Assembly: GCA_019911965.1 (NCBI GenBank)
Contig: JAIOJF010000041.1
Location: forward strand, 1 to 41,808
Length of the DNA: 41,808 nucleotides
Source: Paracoccaceae bacterium
Lineage (GTDB): Bacteria > Pseudomonadota > Alphaproteobacteria > Rhodobacterales > Rhodobacteraceae
Direction of reading: 5' to 3'
Shown here piece by piece: positions 16,241-25,034 of this stretch. Position 1 is the first letter of the stretch, and each line of letters starts with the position of its first letter. Both the position numbers and the translations under genes were made by a program. The notes below the pieces were generated by a model. The model was given only the letters and a program-made list of their open reading frames with translations. It did not search any database and was not told the DNA's origin.

Positions 16241-17416
16241 ATGACACCGGCGGCACGTTGTGGCGCGGCGATTGTGATCCTGGATGCGATCATCGCCGGG
16301 GCGGCGGCGGAAAAGGCCCTGACCAACTGGGCCAGGTCCAGCCGCTTTGCCGGGTCGGGCGATCGCGCCGCGATCCGCGATATCGTCTATGACGGCTTGC
16401 GCCGGATGCGCTCGGCCGGGGCGGCGGGCGGTGGCGCGGATGGTCGTGCAATTGTGCTGGGGCTGTTGCGGCTGGCCGGCGAGGACCCCGATCAGGTGTT
16501 CACGGGCCTTGGCTACGCCCCGCCACCGCTGAGCGAGGCGGAGCGCCAGACACCCTTAAGCCCCGGAGACTGGCCCGAGGCGGTCCGCCTCGATATTCCC
16601 GACTGGCTGGAGGCCCCGCTGAAGGCCTCGCTCGGGGCGGATATTGGCCCGGTGCTGGAGCGGATGCAGACCCGCGCGCCGGTCTTCCTCAGGGTCAATC
16701 CGCGCAAGGCGACAGGCGATCAGGCGATCAAGGCTTTGGCAGCAGACGGGATCACCGCGCAGCCCTGCAATCTCGCCCCCTTCGCGCTGGAGGTCACCGC
16801 CAATCCCCGCCGGATTGCCAATGCGAGCGCCTATCGGGATGGCATGGTGGAATTGCAGGATGCGGCCTCGCAGGCCGTCATCGCGGCGCTGGATTTGCCC
16901 GGCACGGGGCGGATCCTGGATTATTGCGCCGGTGGCGGCGGCAAGGCGCTGGCGATGGCGGCCTGCAGCGATGCGAAGATCACCGCCCATGATGCCAATC
17001 CGGCGCGGATGCGCGATATCGCGCCGCGTGCGGCCCGGGCCGGGGCAAGCATCCGCATGGCCGAGACGCGCGATCTGGCCGCAATGCCGCCATTCGATCT
17101 GGTCCTGTGCGATGTACCCTGTTCAGGCAGCGGCGCCTGGCGGCGCGACCCGGGCGCGAAATGGCGGTTGAGCGAAGCGGACCTGCACGGGCTGTTGCGC
17201 ATTCAGGCGAATATTCTGGATCGCGCCGCCGATCTGGTGGCCATCGGCGGCAGCCTTGGCTACATCACCTGTTCGCTGCTGGATGCCGAGAATACAGCCC
17301 AGATCACCGCCTTTGCCGCACGCGACAAGCGGTTCCACCTGATCCTGCAGCACCGCTTCCTGCCGCTGGATGGCGGGGACGGCCTGTTCGTGGCGCAGCT
17401 TGGAAGGGTGGATTAA
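16241..17416 (+). CDS. RsmB/NOP-family RNA (cytosine-5-)methyltransferase
   Basis: A 391-residue SAM-dependent m5C methyltransferase. The SAM loop is ILDYCAGGGGKALAMAA. The two catalytic cysteines are in CDVPCSGSGAWRRDP and GYITCSLLDAEN, as in RsmB and the NOL1/NOP2/sun family. The N-terminal region (about 85 residues, helical, GSGDRAAIRDIVYDGLRR) is a shortened relative of the NusB-like domain of E. coli RsmB, so the exact target base in 16S rRNA or another RNA is not certain and no symbol is given. The ATG at 16241 has AAAGG 7 nt upstream and was preferred to an upstream TTG. Confidence 0.88.
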   Translation: MTPAARCGAAIVILDAIIAGAAAEKALTNWARSSRFAGSGDRAAIRDIVYDGLRRMRSAGAAGGGADGRAIVLGLLRLAGEDPDQVFTGLGYAPPPLSEAERQTPLSPGDWPEAVRLDIPDWLEAPLKASLGADIGPVLERMQTRAPVFLRVNPRKATGDQAIKALAADGITAQPCNLAPFALEVTANPRRIANASAYRDGMVELQDAASQAVIAALDLPGTGRILDYCAGGGGKALAMAACSDAKITAHDANPARMRDIAPRAARAGASIRMAETRDLAAMPPFDLVLCDVPCSGSGAWRRDPGAKWRLSEADLHGLLRIQANILDRAADLVAIGGSLGYITCSLLDAENTAQITAFAARDKRFHLILQHRFLPLDGGDGLFVAQLGRVD

Positions 17417-17442
17417 CGCTTGCTTGCAACCTGAAGATGTTG

Positions 17443-17458
17443 TTAACCTGATCGTAAC
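17443..17458 (+). promoter_or_regulatory. CtrA-like binding site upstream of cckA
   Basis: The sequence TTAA-N7-GTAAC matches the CtrA consensus TTAA-N7-TTAAC with one mismatch. It is centred about 55 nt before the cckA start codon. CckA sits at the top of the phosphorelay that activates CtrA in alphaproteobacteria, so a CtrA site here would form a feedback loop. The match alone does not show binding. Confidence 0.4.
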
Positions 17459-17504
17459 ACTGCCGGTGGGATGAAGGGGTAAGGAACAGTACGAAAGGCA
17501 ACAG

Positions 17505-19817
17505 GTGAGCGACGCCACAATGTTTCAGGACCGCGCCACGATGGCGGCGCACCGGCTGGCCCCGAAACTCTGGGTGCTGGCCTGGATCGGGCTGTTATTG
17601 CTGGTGCCGGGGCTGCTGGTGCCCGATACCACCATCGCGCTGGCCTTTTCCGTCAGCGCCACCACGCTGTTCGTGCTGGCCTTCGCCATTACCGGCCTCA
17701 ATCGCCGCTACCTGGCCTCGACCCGGCATTTCCACGAATCGCTGGATGTGTTCGTGCACAACGATTCCTCGCCCACCCTGTTCGCCGGCGAGGACGGCAT
17801 CATCAGCTACCTCAACCGCGCCGCCCAAACCCGATTTGGCGCGGCCGAGGGGCGCTCGCTGGTGATGCTGTTGTCGGCACATGCCGCCAATCCGGTGAAC
17901 GTGGTGTTCCGCCTGCAACAAAAGGCCCGCACCTTGCGGGCGGCGCGCGAAGATGTCGTAACCGAAAACGGCCATATGCGCCTGTCGGTGCATCATATCG
18001 GGCCGGATGGCTATATCTGGCGGCTGGAGGATCTGGCTGATTACCCGCCACCGGGGGGCGATTCGGGGTCGTCGGGCGGCTTGCCGCAGGCGCTGGTGGC
18101 GGAAAATGGTCGTATCCTGTTCATGAACCACGCCATGACAACGCTGGCGGGCCGCCGTGTCGGGCATCTGGACCGGTTGTTCAGCGATCTGCCGCTTCGC
18201 CCCAACGGCCTGCACCGGATCGACACTGCCGAAGGGGCCAAGACGGTGCGTGTCCATGAGATCAGGCGCGAATCCGGGCGGCGCGAGGTTTACCTGTTGC
18301 CGGTGGATCGCGCGGAAGAAGCCGCAGGCGGTGTTGGCCGCGCCTTCGAGGGCCTGCCGGTGGCGATGATCCGGCTGTCGGCGGATGGCAATGTGGCGGA
18401 TGCCAACCGCGCGGCGCGCAGGTTCCTGGGCCTCAATCCCGGCGAAAGCCCACCTCTGGCCGACCTCCTTCGCGGTCTTGGCCGCCCGATTGGCGACTGG
18501 CTGCACGATGCCGCCGAAGGGCGCACGCTGAACCGCCCGGAACTGGTTCAGGCGGCGCGGCGCGACCATGATGTCTACCTGCAGATCACCCTCAGCCGGG
18601 TGCCGGGTGGTGACACGCCGTCGCTGATCGCGGTGCTGAACGATGCGACCGAGCTGAAGACCCTGGAAGCGCAATTCATCCAGAGCCAGAAGATGCAGGC
18701 GATCGGGCAATTGGCCGGCGGCGTGGCGCATGATTTCAATAATCTTCTGACTGCGATTTCCGGCTATTGCGACCTGTTGCTGCTGCGCCATGACGAGGGC
18801 GATCCCGATTACGGCGATCTGGTGCAGATCAACCAGAACGCCAACCGCGCCGCCAGTCTGGTCAATCAGTTACTGGCATTTTCGCGCAAGCAGAACCTGA
18901 TGCCTGAACGGCTGGATCTGCGGGACCTGCTGTCGGACCTGTCGCATCTGCTGAACCGCCTGATCGGCGAGAAGGTGACCTTGAGCGTGGGATGTGCCGA
19001 AAAACTGACGATGGTGCGGGCGGACAAGCGGCAGCTTGAACAGGTGCTGATGAACCTGGTGGTCAATGCGCGCGATGCCATGCCCGCCGGTGGCGATGTG
19101 AGGATCGACGCGGAACCGCTTGAACTGACAGAGGAACTGCACCGCGACCGGGCGGTGGTGGGGGCCGGGAAATACGTTTCGATCCGGGTCACGGATACCG
19201 GCTGCGGCATCGCACCGGAACGTTTGGGCAAGATATTCGAGCCCTTCTACACCACCAAGAAAACCGGCGAAGGCACTGGCCTCGGCCTGTCGATGGTCTA
19301 TGGCATCATCAAGCAGACCGGCGGTTTCATCTTCGTGGACAGCGCGCCGGGGCAGGGCACCACATTCCAGATTCTGCTGCCGGCAGATGAAAGCCAGCCT
19401 GTCGAGGCACCAGCACCGCCCGCGCCTGAGGCGGTGCATCCGGCGAAATCCGGCGGCGTCGTGTTGCTGGTGGAAGACGAGGCCCCGGTGCGCAGCTTTG
19501 CCGCCCGCGCCCTTCGGATGCGCGGCTACGAAGTGCTTGAGGCCGCCAGCGCGGAAGAGGCATTGGCAACGCTCGACAATCCCGCCCTGAAGGTCGATGT
19601 GTTCGTCACCGATGTCATTATGCCGGGCAAGGACGGCCCGACCTGGGTGCGCGAGGCACTGGTGGCGCGCCCCGATGTGCGGGTGGTGTTCGTTTCCGGC
19701 TATGCCGAGGAATCCTTTGCCGATCACCAGTCGCGCATCGCGCATTCGGTATTCCTGCCCAAGCCGTTCTCGCTGCAGGAACTGGTCGACAAGGTGCGCG
19801 CCCAGATCGCGGCGTGA
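17505..19817 (+). CDS. cckA: Hybrid histidine kinase CckA
   Basis: A 770-residue hybrid kinase. Two transmembrane helices lie near the N-terminus (about 22-41 and 44-66). PAS-like regions follow (FVHNDSSPTLFAGEDGIISYLNRAA and GLPVAMIRLSADGNVADANRAARRFLG). The HisKA box AIGQLAGGVAHDFNNLLTAI carries H409. The ATPase boxes are LMNLVVNARDAMP, DTGCGIAPE and GTGLGLSMVYGIIKQTGG. A receiver domain closes the protein with D703 in FVTDVIMPG and K in VFLPKPF. CckA phosphorylates, through ChpT, CtrA and CpdR; in Rhodobacterales this controls motility, gene transfer agents and cell division. The start is a GTG with AAAGG 7 nt upstream; an ATG five codons later is an alternative. Placement next to recA and alaS is usual in the order. 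Confidence 0.95.
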   Translation: MSDATMFQDRATMAAHRLAPKLWVLAWIGLLLLVPGLLVPDTTIALAFSVSATTLFVLAFAITGLNRRYLASTRHFHESLDVFVHNDSSPTLFAGEDGIISYLNRAAQTRFGAAEGRSLVMLLSAHAANPVNVVFRLQQKARTLRAAREDVVTENGHMRLSVHHIGPDGYIWRLEDLADYPPPGGDSGSSGGLPQALVAENGRILFMNHAMTTLAGRRVGHLDRLFSDLPLRPNGLHRIDTAEGAKTVRVHEIRRESGRREVYLLPVDRAEEAAGGVGRAFEGLPVAMIRLSADGNVADANRAARRFLGLNPGESPPLADLLRGLGRPIGDWLHDAAEGRTLNRPELVQAARRDHDVYLQITLSRVPGGDTPSLIAVLNDATELKTLEAQFIQSQKMQAIGQLAGGVAHDFNNLLTAISGYCDLLLLRHDEGDPDYGDLVQINQNANRAASLVNQLLAFSRKQNLMPERLDLRDLLSDLSHLLNRLIGEKVTLSVGCAEKLTMVRADKRQLEQVLMNLVVNARDAMPAGGDVRIDAEPLELTEELHRDRAVVGAGKYVSIRVTDTGCGIAPERLGKIFEPFYTTKKTGEGTGLGLSMVYGIIKQTGGFIFVDSAPGQGTTFQILLPADESQPVEAPAPPAPEAVHPAKSGGVVLLVEDEAPVRSFAARALRMRGYEVLEAASAEEALATLDNPALKVDVFVTDVIMPGKDGPTWVREALVARPDVRVVFVSGYAEESFADHQSRIAHSVFLPKPFSLQELVDKVRAQIAA

Positions 19818-19962
19818 TCACGAATCCGCGGAGCCAGGCCATTCCTTTGGCGCTTATCGCCCTGTCAGAACCTATTTCGGTGACATCTCGTTCAGGCATT
19901 CATGTGTAAAAACATCAGACTGCCGGAAAAACTTCAACTGACATCCGAAGTAACCTCCGCTG

Positions 19963-19978
19963 TAAACCACTTCTTAAC
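19963..19978 (+). promoter_or_regulatory. CtrA-like site in the cckA-recA gap
   Basis: TAAA-N7-TTAAC matches the CtrA consensus TTAA-N7-TTAAC with one mismatch. It lies about 36 nt upstream of the -35 box proposed for recA. Such sites occur by chance in AT-richer gaps, so this is a weak call that gains some weight from the neighbour cckA. The remaining 145 nt after the cckA stop hold only weak short hairpins. Confidence 0.3.
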
Positions 19979-20013
19979 CTTGCCGCGAAATGCTGTGGTT
20001 GCGACGATTTATG

Positions 20014-20042
20014 TTGAAATGTTCTCTGTTTGATCTCATAAC
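20014..20042 (+). promoter_or_regulatory. recA promoter
   Basis: TTGAAA (20014-20019), a 17-nt spacer and CATAAC (20037-20042) give a good sigma-70 type promoter (5/6 and 4/6 consensus bases). Transcription would start about 20049, inside the SOS box, so a bound LexA would block initiation directly. A second half-related element, GTTC-N7-GATC (20021-20035), lies in the spacer and resembles a degenerate SOS box. Confidence 0.6.
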
Positions 20043-20047
20043 GTCGA

Positions 20048-20062
20048 GAACAAGAGGCGAAC
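20048..20062 (+). promoter_or_regulatory. LexA (SOS) box of recA
   Basis: GAAC-AAGAGGC-GAAC is an exact match to the alphaproteobacterial SOS box GAAC-N7-GAAC. It sits 51 nt before the recA ATG and overlaps the predicted transcription start. Its spacer AAGAGGC also acts as the likely ribosome binding site of a 12-codon ORF that starts at the next base. Confidence 0.85.
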
Positions 20063-20101
20063 ATGAGCAGTGATTGCCGCGACAACCCGGATATGAAATA
20101 A
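20063..20101 (+). CDS. 12-codon leader ORF upstream of recA
   Basis: An ATG directly after the SOS box opens a frame [12 protein letters not shown] and stop TAA. Its putative ribosome site AAGAGG (20052-20057) is 5 nt upstream. The stop codon (20099-20101) overlaps the AAGAGG (20100-20105) that serves recA, whose ATG is 11 nt beyond the stop. The geometry is that of a leader peptide whose translation could open or couple to the recA ribosome site. The frame differs from that of recA. It is too short for family evidence and may be fortuitous. Confidence 0.45.
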   Translation: MSSDCRDNPDMK

Positions 20102-20112
20102 GAGGCCCCAAG

Positions 20113-21186
20113 ATGGCAACAGCACTTCTGGACTTCAGCGAAAGACGCGACATGGACAAACAAAAGGCGCTTGACTCGGCCCTCAGCCAGATCGAACGGA
20201 ATTTCGGCAAGGGCTCGATCATGCGGCTCGGGCGGGACGGCCCGGTGGCCGAGATCGAAGCCACCTCGACCGGCTCGATCGGGCTCGACATCGCGCTGGG
20301 GATCGGCGGCCTGCCAAAGGGGCGGATCATCGAGATTTACGGCCCGGAATCCTCGGGCAAGACCACGCTGGCGCTGCATTCGATCGCGGAAGAACAGAAA
20401 AAGGGCGGCATCTGCGCCTTTGTCGATGCCGAGCACGCGCTGGACCCGCTCTATGCCCGCAAGCTCGGGGTCAATCTGGACGAATTGCTGATCAGCCAGC
20501 CCGATACCGGCGAACAGGCGCTGGAGATTACCGACACGCTGGTGCGTTCGGGCGCAGTATCGATGGTGGTGGTCGATTCGGTGGCGGCGCTGACGCCGAA
20601 ATCGGAACTGGAAGGCGATATGGGCGATCACCAGGTCGGCGCCCAGGCCAGGCTGATGAGCCAGGCGATGCGCAAGCTGACCGGCTCGATCTCGAAATCC
20701 AAATGCACCGTGGTCTTCATCAACCAGATCCGCATGAAGATCGGCGTGATGTTCGGCAGCCCGGAAACCACTTCGGGCGGCAATGCGCTGAAATTCTACG
20801 CCTCGGTGCGCATGGATATCCGCCGCATCGGCGCGATCAAGGACCGCGACGAGGTGGTCGGCAACTCAACCCGCGTCAAGATCGTCAAGAACAAGGTGGC
20901 GCCGCCCTTCAAGCAGGTGGAATTTGACATCATGTATGGCGAAGGCATTTCCAAGACCGGCGAATTGCTGGACCTCGGCGTGAAGGCCGGCGTGGTGGAA
21001 AAATCCGGCTCATGGTATTCCTACGGCGACGAGCGGATCGGCCAGGGCCGCGAAAACGCCAAGATCTACCTGAAGGAAAATACCCGCACGGCGCTTGAAA
21101 TCGAAGACAAGATCAGGGCCGCACACGGGCTGGATTTCCACATGCCCGAAGGCGGCGACGAGGATGCTGATGTCGTCGAAGCCTGA
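20113..21186 (+). CDS. recA: Recombinase RecA
   Basis: A 357-residue RecA protein, the strand-exchange ATPase of homologous recombination and co-protease for LexA. The Walker A motif is GPESSGKTT (77-85). Other RecA signatures are [30 protein letters not shown], the DNA-binding loop 1 region [39 protein letters not shown] and [16 protein letters not shown]. The acidic C-terminus ([12 protein letters not shown]) is normal. The ATG at 20113 has AAGAGG 7 nt upstream; an in-frame extension from a TTG at 20074 would overlap the leader region and was rejected. Expression is expected to be SOS-controlled through the box at 20048-20062. Confidence 0.99.
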   Translation: MATALLDFSERRDMDKQKALDSALSQIERNFGKGSIMRLGRDGPVAEIEATSTGSIGLDIALGIGGLPKGRIIEIYGPESSGKTTLALHSIAEEQKKGGICAFVDAEHALDPLYARKLGVNLDELLISQPDTGEQALEITDTLVRSGAVSMVVVDSVAALTPKSELEGDMGDHQVGAQARLMSQAMRKLTGSISKSKCTVVFINQIRMKIGVMFGSPETTSGGNALKFYASVRMDIRRIGAIKDRDEVVGNSTRVKIVKNKVAPPFKQVEFDIMYGEGISKTGELLDLGVKAGVVEKSGSWYSYGDERIGQGRENAKIYLKENTRTALEIEDKIRAAHGLDFHMPEGGDEDADVVEA

Positions 21187-21769
21187 GAGGGATACCACGC
21201 GCGCCGGCCGACAAGCGGGCGGCGCGCCGGTGACACTGGCGGAACTGGCGGCCAAGCTGGCGGACATCATGGCCGCGCCGAAAGATGCGGCACCGGTTGA
21301 AACCCTGTGCCTGCGCCCGAATTACGGCCAGCGCGATTTCGTCGAGGAAATCACCGTCACCCGGGCAAACGGCATGCCGGGCGAGCGCTGGAACACCGCG
21401 CCCTGGATGCGGCTGGCCGATGGCAGCCCGGACCCGCGCATTCAGGTATCGATTCTGGGCCGGCGGGTGATGGATGCGGTCTGGCGTGACCGCGAGAATA
21501 CACCGCATCCCGGCGATCCGATCATCGCCGATATCGACACATCCGAGGCCAACATGCCCACCGGCCAGTTGCTGGCCATCGGCAGCGCGGTGCTGCGGGT
21601 GTCGGATGTGTTCAACGATGCCTGCGTCAAATGGAAAACGCGCTATGGCAAGGACGCAAAGGACTGGATCGTGCTGCCGGAAAATATCCCGCTTCGCCTG
21701 CGCGGCGTGCTGTGCGAGGTGGTGCAGGACGGGCGCATCCGGCTGGGCGATCCGATCCGCAAGGTCTGA
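21170..21769 (+). CDS. MOSC-domain-like protein
   Basis: About 199 residues. The second half has the pattern of a MOSC beta-barrel, the sulfur-carrier domain found in molybdenum cofactor sulfurases and Yii[42 protein letters not shown] with the conserved cysteine, and [20 protein letters not shown] at the end. An N-terminal helix ([16 protein letters not shown]) precedes it. The function, possibly sulfur or thiol transfer, is not proven. The start is uncertain: the ATG at 21170 overlaps the recA 3' end by 17 nt with GAGG at good spacing, while a GTG near 21229 would give a protein starting at the first helix. The overlap suggests co-transcription with recA. Confidence 0.75.
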   Translation: MSSKPERDTTRAGRQAGGAPVTLAELAAKLADIMAAPKDAAPVETLCLRPNYGQRDFVEEITVTRANGMPGERWNTAPWMRLADGSPDPRIQVSILGRRVMDAVWRDRENTPHPGDPIIADIDTSEANMPTGQLLAIGSAVLRVSDVFNDACVKWKTRYGKDAKDWIVLPENIPLRLRGVLCEVVQDGRIRLGDPIRKV

Positions 21770-21868
21770 GCGCGATCATCCGCGCCGCTTTTGACCGGTA
21801 GACAGGCCAGACATGCAGGGATAATAACCCCGGGAACCCTTTGATCGGCCCCGAGGACCCCTTCGCAC

Positions 21869-24529
21869 ATGGTCAGCCTGAACGATATCCGCGCCACGTT
21901 CCTGGATTATTTCCGCCGCAACGATCACGAGATCGTCGACTCGTCGCCTCTGGTACCGCGCAACGACCCGACCTTGATGTTCACCAATTCCGGCATGGTG
22001 CAGTTCAAGAATGTCTTTACCGGCGTCGAACACCGCGATTACACCCGCGCCAGCACCTCGCAGAAATGCGTGCGGGCGGGCGGCAAGCATAACGATCTGG
22101 ACAATGTCGGCTATACCGCGCGGCATCATACCTTCTTCGAGATGCTGGGCAATTTCTCGTTCGGGGATTATTTCAAGGAGCAGGCGATCCCCTATGCCTG
22201 GGACCTGCTGACCAGGGATTTTGGCCTGAACAAGGACCGCCTGCTGGTCACGGTATACCATACCGACGACGAGGCGGCGGCGATCTGGAAGAAGGTGGCG
22301 GGCCTGCCCGACAGCCGGATCATCCGCATCCCGACAAATGACAATTTCTGGATGATGGGCCCGACCGGCCCCTGCGGTCCCTGCACCGAGATTTTCTACG
22401 ATCATGGCGATCACATCTGGGGCGGCCCGCCGGGCAGCGCGGATGAGGATGGCGACCGCTTCATCGAGATCTGGAACCTTGTGTTCATGCAGTTCGAGCA
22501 GTTCGAGGACGGCACGAAAAAGGACCTGGCGGCGCAATCCATCGACACCGGCATGGGGCTGGAGCGGATCGGCGCCCTGTTGCAGGGCAAGCATGACAAT
22601 TACGACACCGACCTGATGCGCGATCTGATCGAGGCGTCGGCGCATGCCACCTCCAGCGACCCGGACGGGCCGGGGAAAATCCACCACCGGGTGATCGCGG
22701 ATCATCTGCGCTCGACCTCGTTCCTGATCGCCGACGGGGTGATGCCGTCGAACGAGGGGCGGGGCTATGTGCTTAGGCGGATCATGCGCCGCGCCATGCG
22801 CCATGCACATCAACTAGGGGCACAGGACCCGGTGATGCACCGGCTTGTGCCCGCGCTGGTCAAGCAGATGGGCCAGGCATTCCCGGAACTGGGCCGCGCC
22901 CAGACGATGATCGCCGAGACCCTGCTGCTGGAGGAGACCCGCTTCAAGACCACGCTGGATCGCGGCCTGAAGCTGCTGGACGAGGCGCTGGACGATCTGC
23001 CCGAGGCCGCGTCGCTTCCGGGCGACACCGCGTTCCGCCTGTACGATACCTATGGTTTTCCGCTGGATCTGACCCAGGACGCGCTGCGCGAGCGGGGCCG
23101 GGCGGTCGATGTTGCCGGGTTCGATGCCGCGATGGCGGAACAAAAGGCCAAGGCGCGGGCGGCCTGGTCCGGCTCGGGCGAGGCGGGCGAGGAAACCATC
23201 TGGTTCGAGATCGCCGAAGAACACGGCGTCAGCGAGTTTCTGGGCTATGACACCGAGATTGCCGAAGGCCAGGTGCTGGCGCTGGTCCGCGACGGTGCGA
23301 AGATCAACGTGGCCAGGGCGGGCGAGAAAGTGCAGATCGCGCTGAACCAGACTCCGTTTTACGCCGAAAGCGGCGGGCAGGTCGGCGATCAGGGCTGGAT
23401 CGTCGCCGAGGGCGGCAAGGTGAAGATCACCGATATGCGCAAGCGGGCCGGGGTGTTCGTGCATGTCGGCGAGGTCGAATCCGGCGAGATCAGGCCCGGC
23501 ATGGCGGCGGAACTGAAGGTCGATCACGCGCGGCGCACCGCGATCCGGGCCAATCACTCGGCCACGCATCTGTTGCACGAGGCACTTCGCCAGACGCTGG
23601 GCGACCATGTGGCGCAGCGTGGATCGCTGAATGATGACGAGCGCCTGCGCTTCGATTTCAGCCATCAAAAGGCGATGAGTGCGGCGGAACTGGCGCAGGT
23701 TGAAGCCGAGGTCAACGCCTATATCCGCCAGAACGCGCCCGTGGAAACCCGCATCATGACGCCGGATGCGGCGCGCGATCTAGGCGCGCAGGCCCTGTTC
23801 GGCGAGAAATACGGCGACGAGGTTCGCGTTGTCTCGATGGGCATCGAGGCAGGATCGGGGCGCGGCAGCGGTGGCAATACCTATTCCATCGAATTATGCG
23901 GTGGCACGCATGTTGCGCGCACCGGCGATATCGGCGGCTTCAAGCTGCTGGGCGAGAACGCCTCGTCCTCGGGCGTGCGGCGGATCGAGGCGCTGACCGG
24001 CGAAGGGGCACGGGCATATATGGCCGCCCAGGAGGCCGCGCTTGCGGCGGCGGCGGCCTTGTTGAAAGCCAAGCCGGCGGAATTGGCGGAACGGGTGCAG
24101 GCCCTGCTGGATGAACGCCGCGCCCTGCAGGGCGAGGTGGCCGATCTGCGCCGCCAGGTGGCGCTGTCGGGTGGCTCGGACGCGGCGGCGCCCGAGGCCG
24201 AGGCGGTGAACGGCGTGAACCTGCTGGCGCAGGTGCTGAGCGGCGTGTCGGGGCGGGATCTGAGGGGGTTGATCGATGCGCACAAGACGCGGCTGGGGTC
24301 CGGTGCGGTTCTGCTGATCGCAGAAACCGGCGGCAAGGCGGCGATTGCGGCAGGTGTCACCGATGATCTGGCCGAAAAACTGTCGGCGGTCGACATGGTG
24401 CGCCGGGCGGCGGAAGCGATGGGCGGCAAGGGTGGCGGCGGACGCGCCGATTTCGCGCAGGGCGGTGCGCCCGATCCCGACAAGGCGGCGGCGGCGGTCG
24501 CGGCGGTGAAATCTTTGCTGGAGGGTTAA
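21869..24529 (+). CDS. alaS: Alanine--tRNA ligase
   Basis: An 886-residue class II synthetase that charges tRNA-Ala. The catalytic core begins [12 protein letters not shown], with [14 protein letters not shown], the motif 2 region [16 protein letters not shown], and GMGLERIG for motif 3. The editing domain carries the zinc ligands HSATHLLH and ELCGGTHV, and the C-terminal C-Ala domain ends with [19 protein letters not shown], all in the usual order and length. There is no clear ribosome site for the ATG at 21869; the 99-nt gap before it shows no recognisable leader structure. The cckA-recA-alaS order is common in Rhodobacterales. Confidence 0.98.
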   Translation: MVSLNDIRATFLDYFRRNDHEIVDSSPLVPRNDPTLMFTNSGMVQFKNVFTGVEHRDYTRASTSQKCVRAGGKHNDLDNVGYTARHHTFFEMLGNFSFGDYFKEQAIPYAWDLLTRDFGLNKDRLLVTVYHTDDEAAAIWKKVAGLPDSRIIRIPTNDNFWMMGPTGPCGPCTEIFYDHGDHIWGGPPGSADEDGDRFIEIWNLVFMQFEQFEDGTKKDLAAQSIDTGMGLERIGALLQGKHDNYDTDLMRDLIEASAHATSSDPDGPGKIHHRVIADHLRSTSFLIADGVMPSNEGRGYVLRRIMRRAMRHAHQLGAQDPVMHRLVPALVKQMGQAFPELGRAQTMIAETLLLEETRFKTTLDRGLKLLDEALDDLPEAASLPGDTAFRLYDTYGFPLDLTQDALRERGRAVDVAGFDAAMAEQKAKARAAWSGSGEAGEETIWFEIAEEHGVSEFLGYDTEIAEGQVLALVRDGAKINVARAGEKVQIALNQTPFYAESGGQVGDQGWIVAEGGKVKITDMRKRAGVFVHVGEVESGEIRPGMAAELKVDHARRTAIRANHSATHLLHEALRQTLGDHVAQRGSLNDDERLRFDFSHQKAMSAAELAQVEAEVNAYIRQNAPVETRIMTPDAARDLGAQALFGEKYGDEVRVVSMGIEAGSGRGSGGNTYSIELCGGTHVARTGDIGGFKLLGENASSSGVRRIEALTGEGARAYMAAQEAALAAAAALLKAKPAELAERVQALLDERRALQGEVADLRRQVALSGGSDAAAPEAEAVNGVNLLAQVLSGVSGRDLRGLIDAHKTRLGSGAVLLIAETGGKAAIAAGVTDDLAEKLSAVDMVRRAAEAMGGKGGGGRADFAQGGAPDPDKAAAAVAAVKSLLEG

Positions 24530-24531
24530 TG

Positions 24532-24816
24532 ATGGCGGTTTATGCGATTGTGCGGGTGAATGTCAAAGACGCGGAGGCCTATGGGCGCTATGCGGCGCTG
24601 GCCGGCCCGGCGGTGAAGAAATATGGCGGCGAGTTTCTGGCGCGTGGCGGCGATTACCGGATCATGGAGGGCAAGGACTGGTCGCGCAACGTGATCATCC
24701 GCTTTGCCGACATGGAAACCGCGCTCGGCTTTTATAACGGGCCGGAATACCAGGAGGCGCTGTCGCATGGCCTTCCGGCGGCGGATCGCGAATATGTATT
24801 CGTCGAGGGCGTCTGA
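24532..24816 (+). CDS. DUF1330 family small protein
   Basis: A 94-residue protein with a dimeric ferredoxin-like alpha/beta pattern: AVYAIVRVNVKDAEAYGRYAA, YGGEFLARGGDYRIMEG, VIIRFADMETALGFYN and EYQEALSHGL. These match the DUF1330 family of small stress-linked or possibly monooxygenase-like proteins with no fixed function. Of the two adjacent ATGs (24529, 24532) the second has GGAGGG at the better spacing of 6 nt. The gene follows alaS with the stop and start practically overlapping, so the two are coupled. Confidence 0.85.
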   Translation: MAVYAIVRVNVKDAEAYGRYAALAGPAVKKYGGEFLARGGDYRIMEGKDWSRNVIIRFADMETALGFYNGPEYQEALSHGLPAADREYVFVEGV

Positions 24817-24850
24817 GGCAGCTATTGCCTGCGGCGCGAGTATTTCTGCC

Positions 24851-24869
24851 AAAAAGAAGCCGTCTTTTT
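24851..24869 (+). terminator. Weak terminator-like hairpin after the DUF1330 gene
   Basis: AAAAAGA and TCTTTTT form a perfect 7-bp stem with a 5-nt loop AGCCG, 34 nt after the stop codon. The right arm doubles as the T tract. The stem is AT-rich, so terminator strength is doubtful. The rest of the 218-bp gap before icd is AT-rich around 24880-24905 and probably holds the icd promoter, but I could not choose boxes with confidence. Confidence 0.4.
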
Positions 24870-25034
24870 CAGGTTTCTTCATTTGTATACATTGGTACAC
24901 ATTGACTTGCGCCCACAGGTGATTTAGGCGGGGCGGCAATGGCGCGGACTGATACGGGGCTTTCCCGGCCAGCCGCGCGCGCCCGATCAGCAATGCCAGA
25001 TTTGCATCCGGGCCGAACCAGCGTGGAGACGACA

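Noticed and set aside
21770-21868. T-box or attenuator before alaS
   Set aside because: No T-box core, terminator/antiterminator pair or leader peptide recognisable in the 99-nt gap; T-boxes are not expected in this group.
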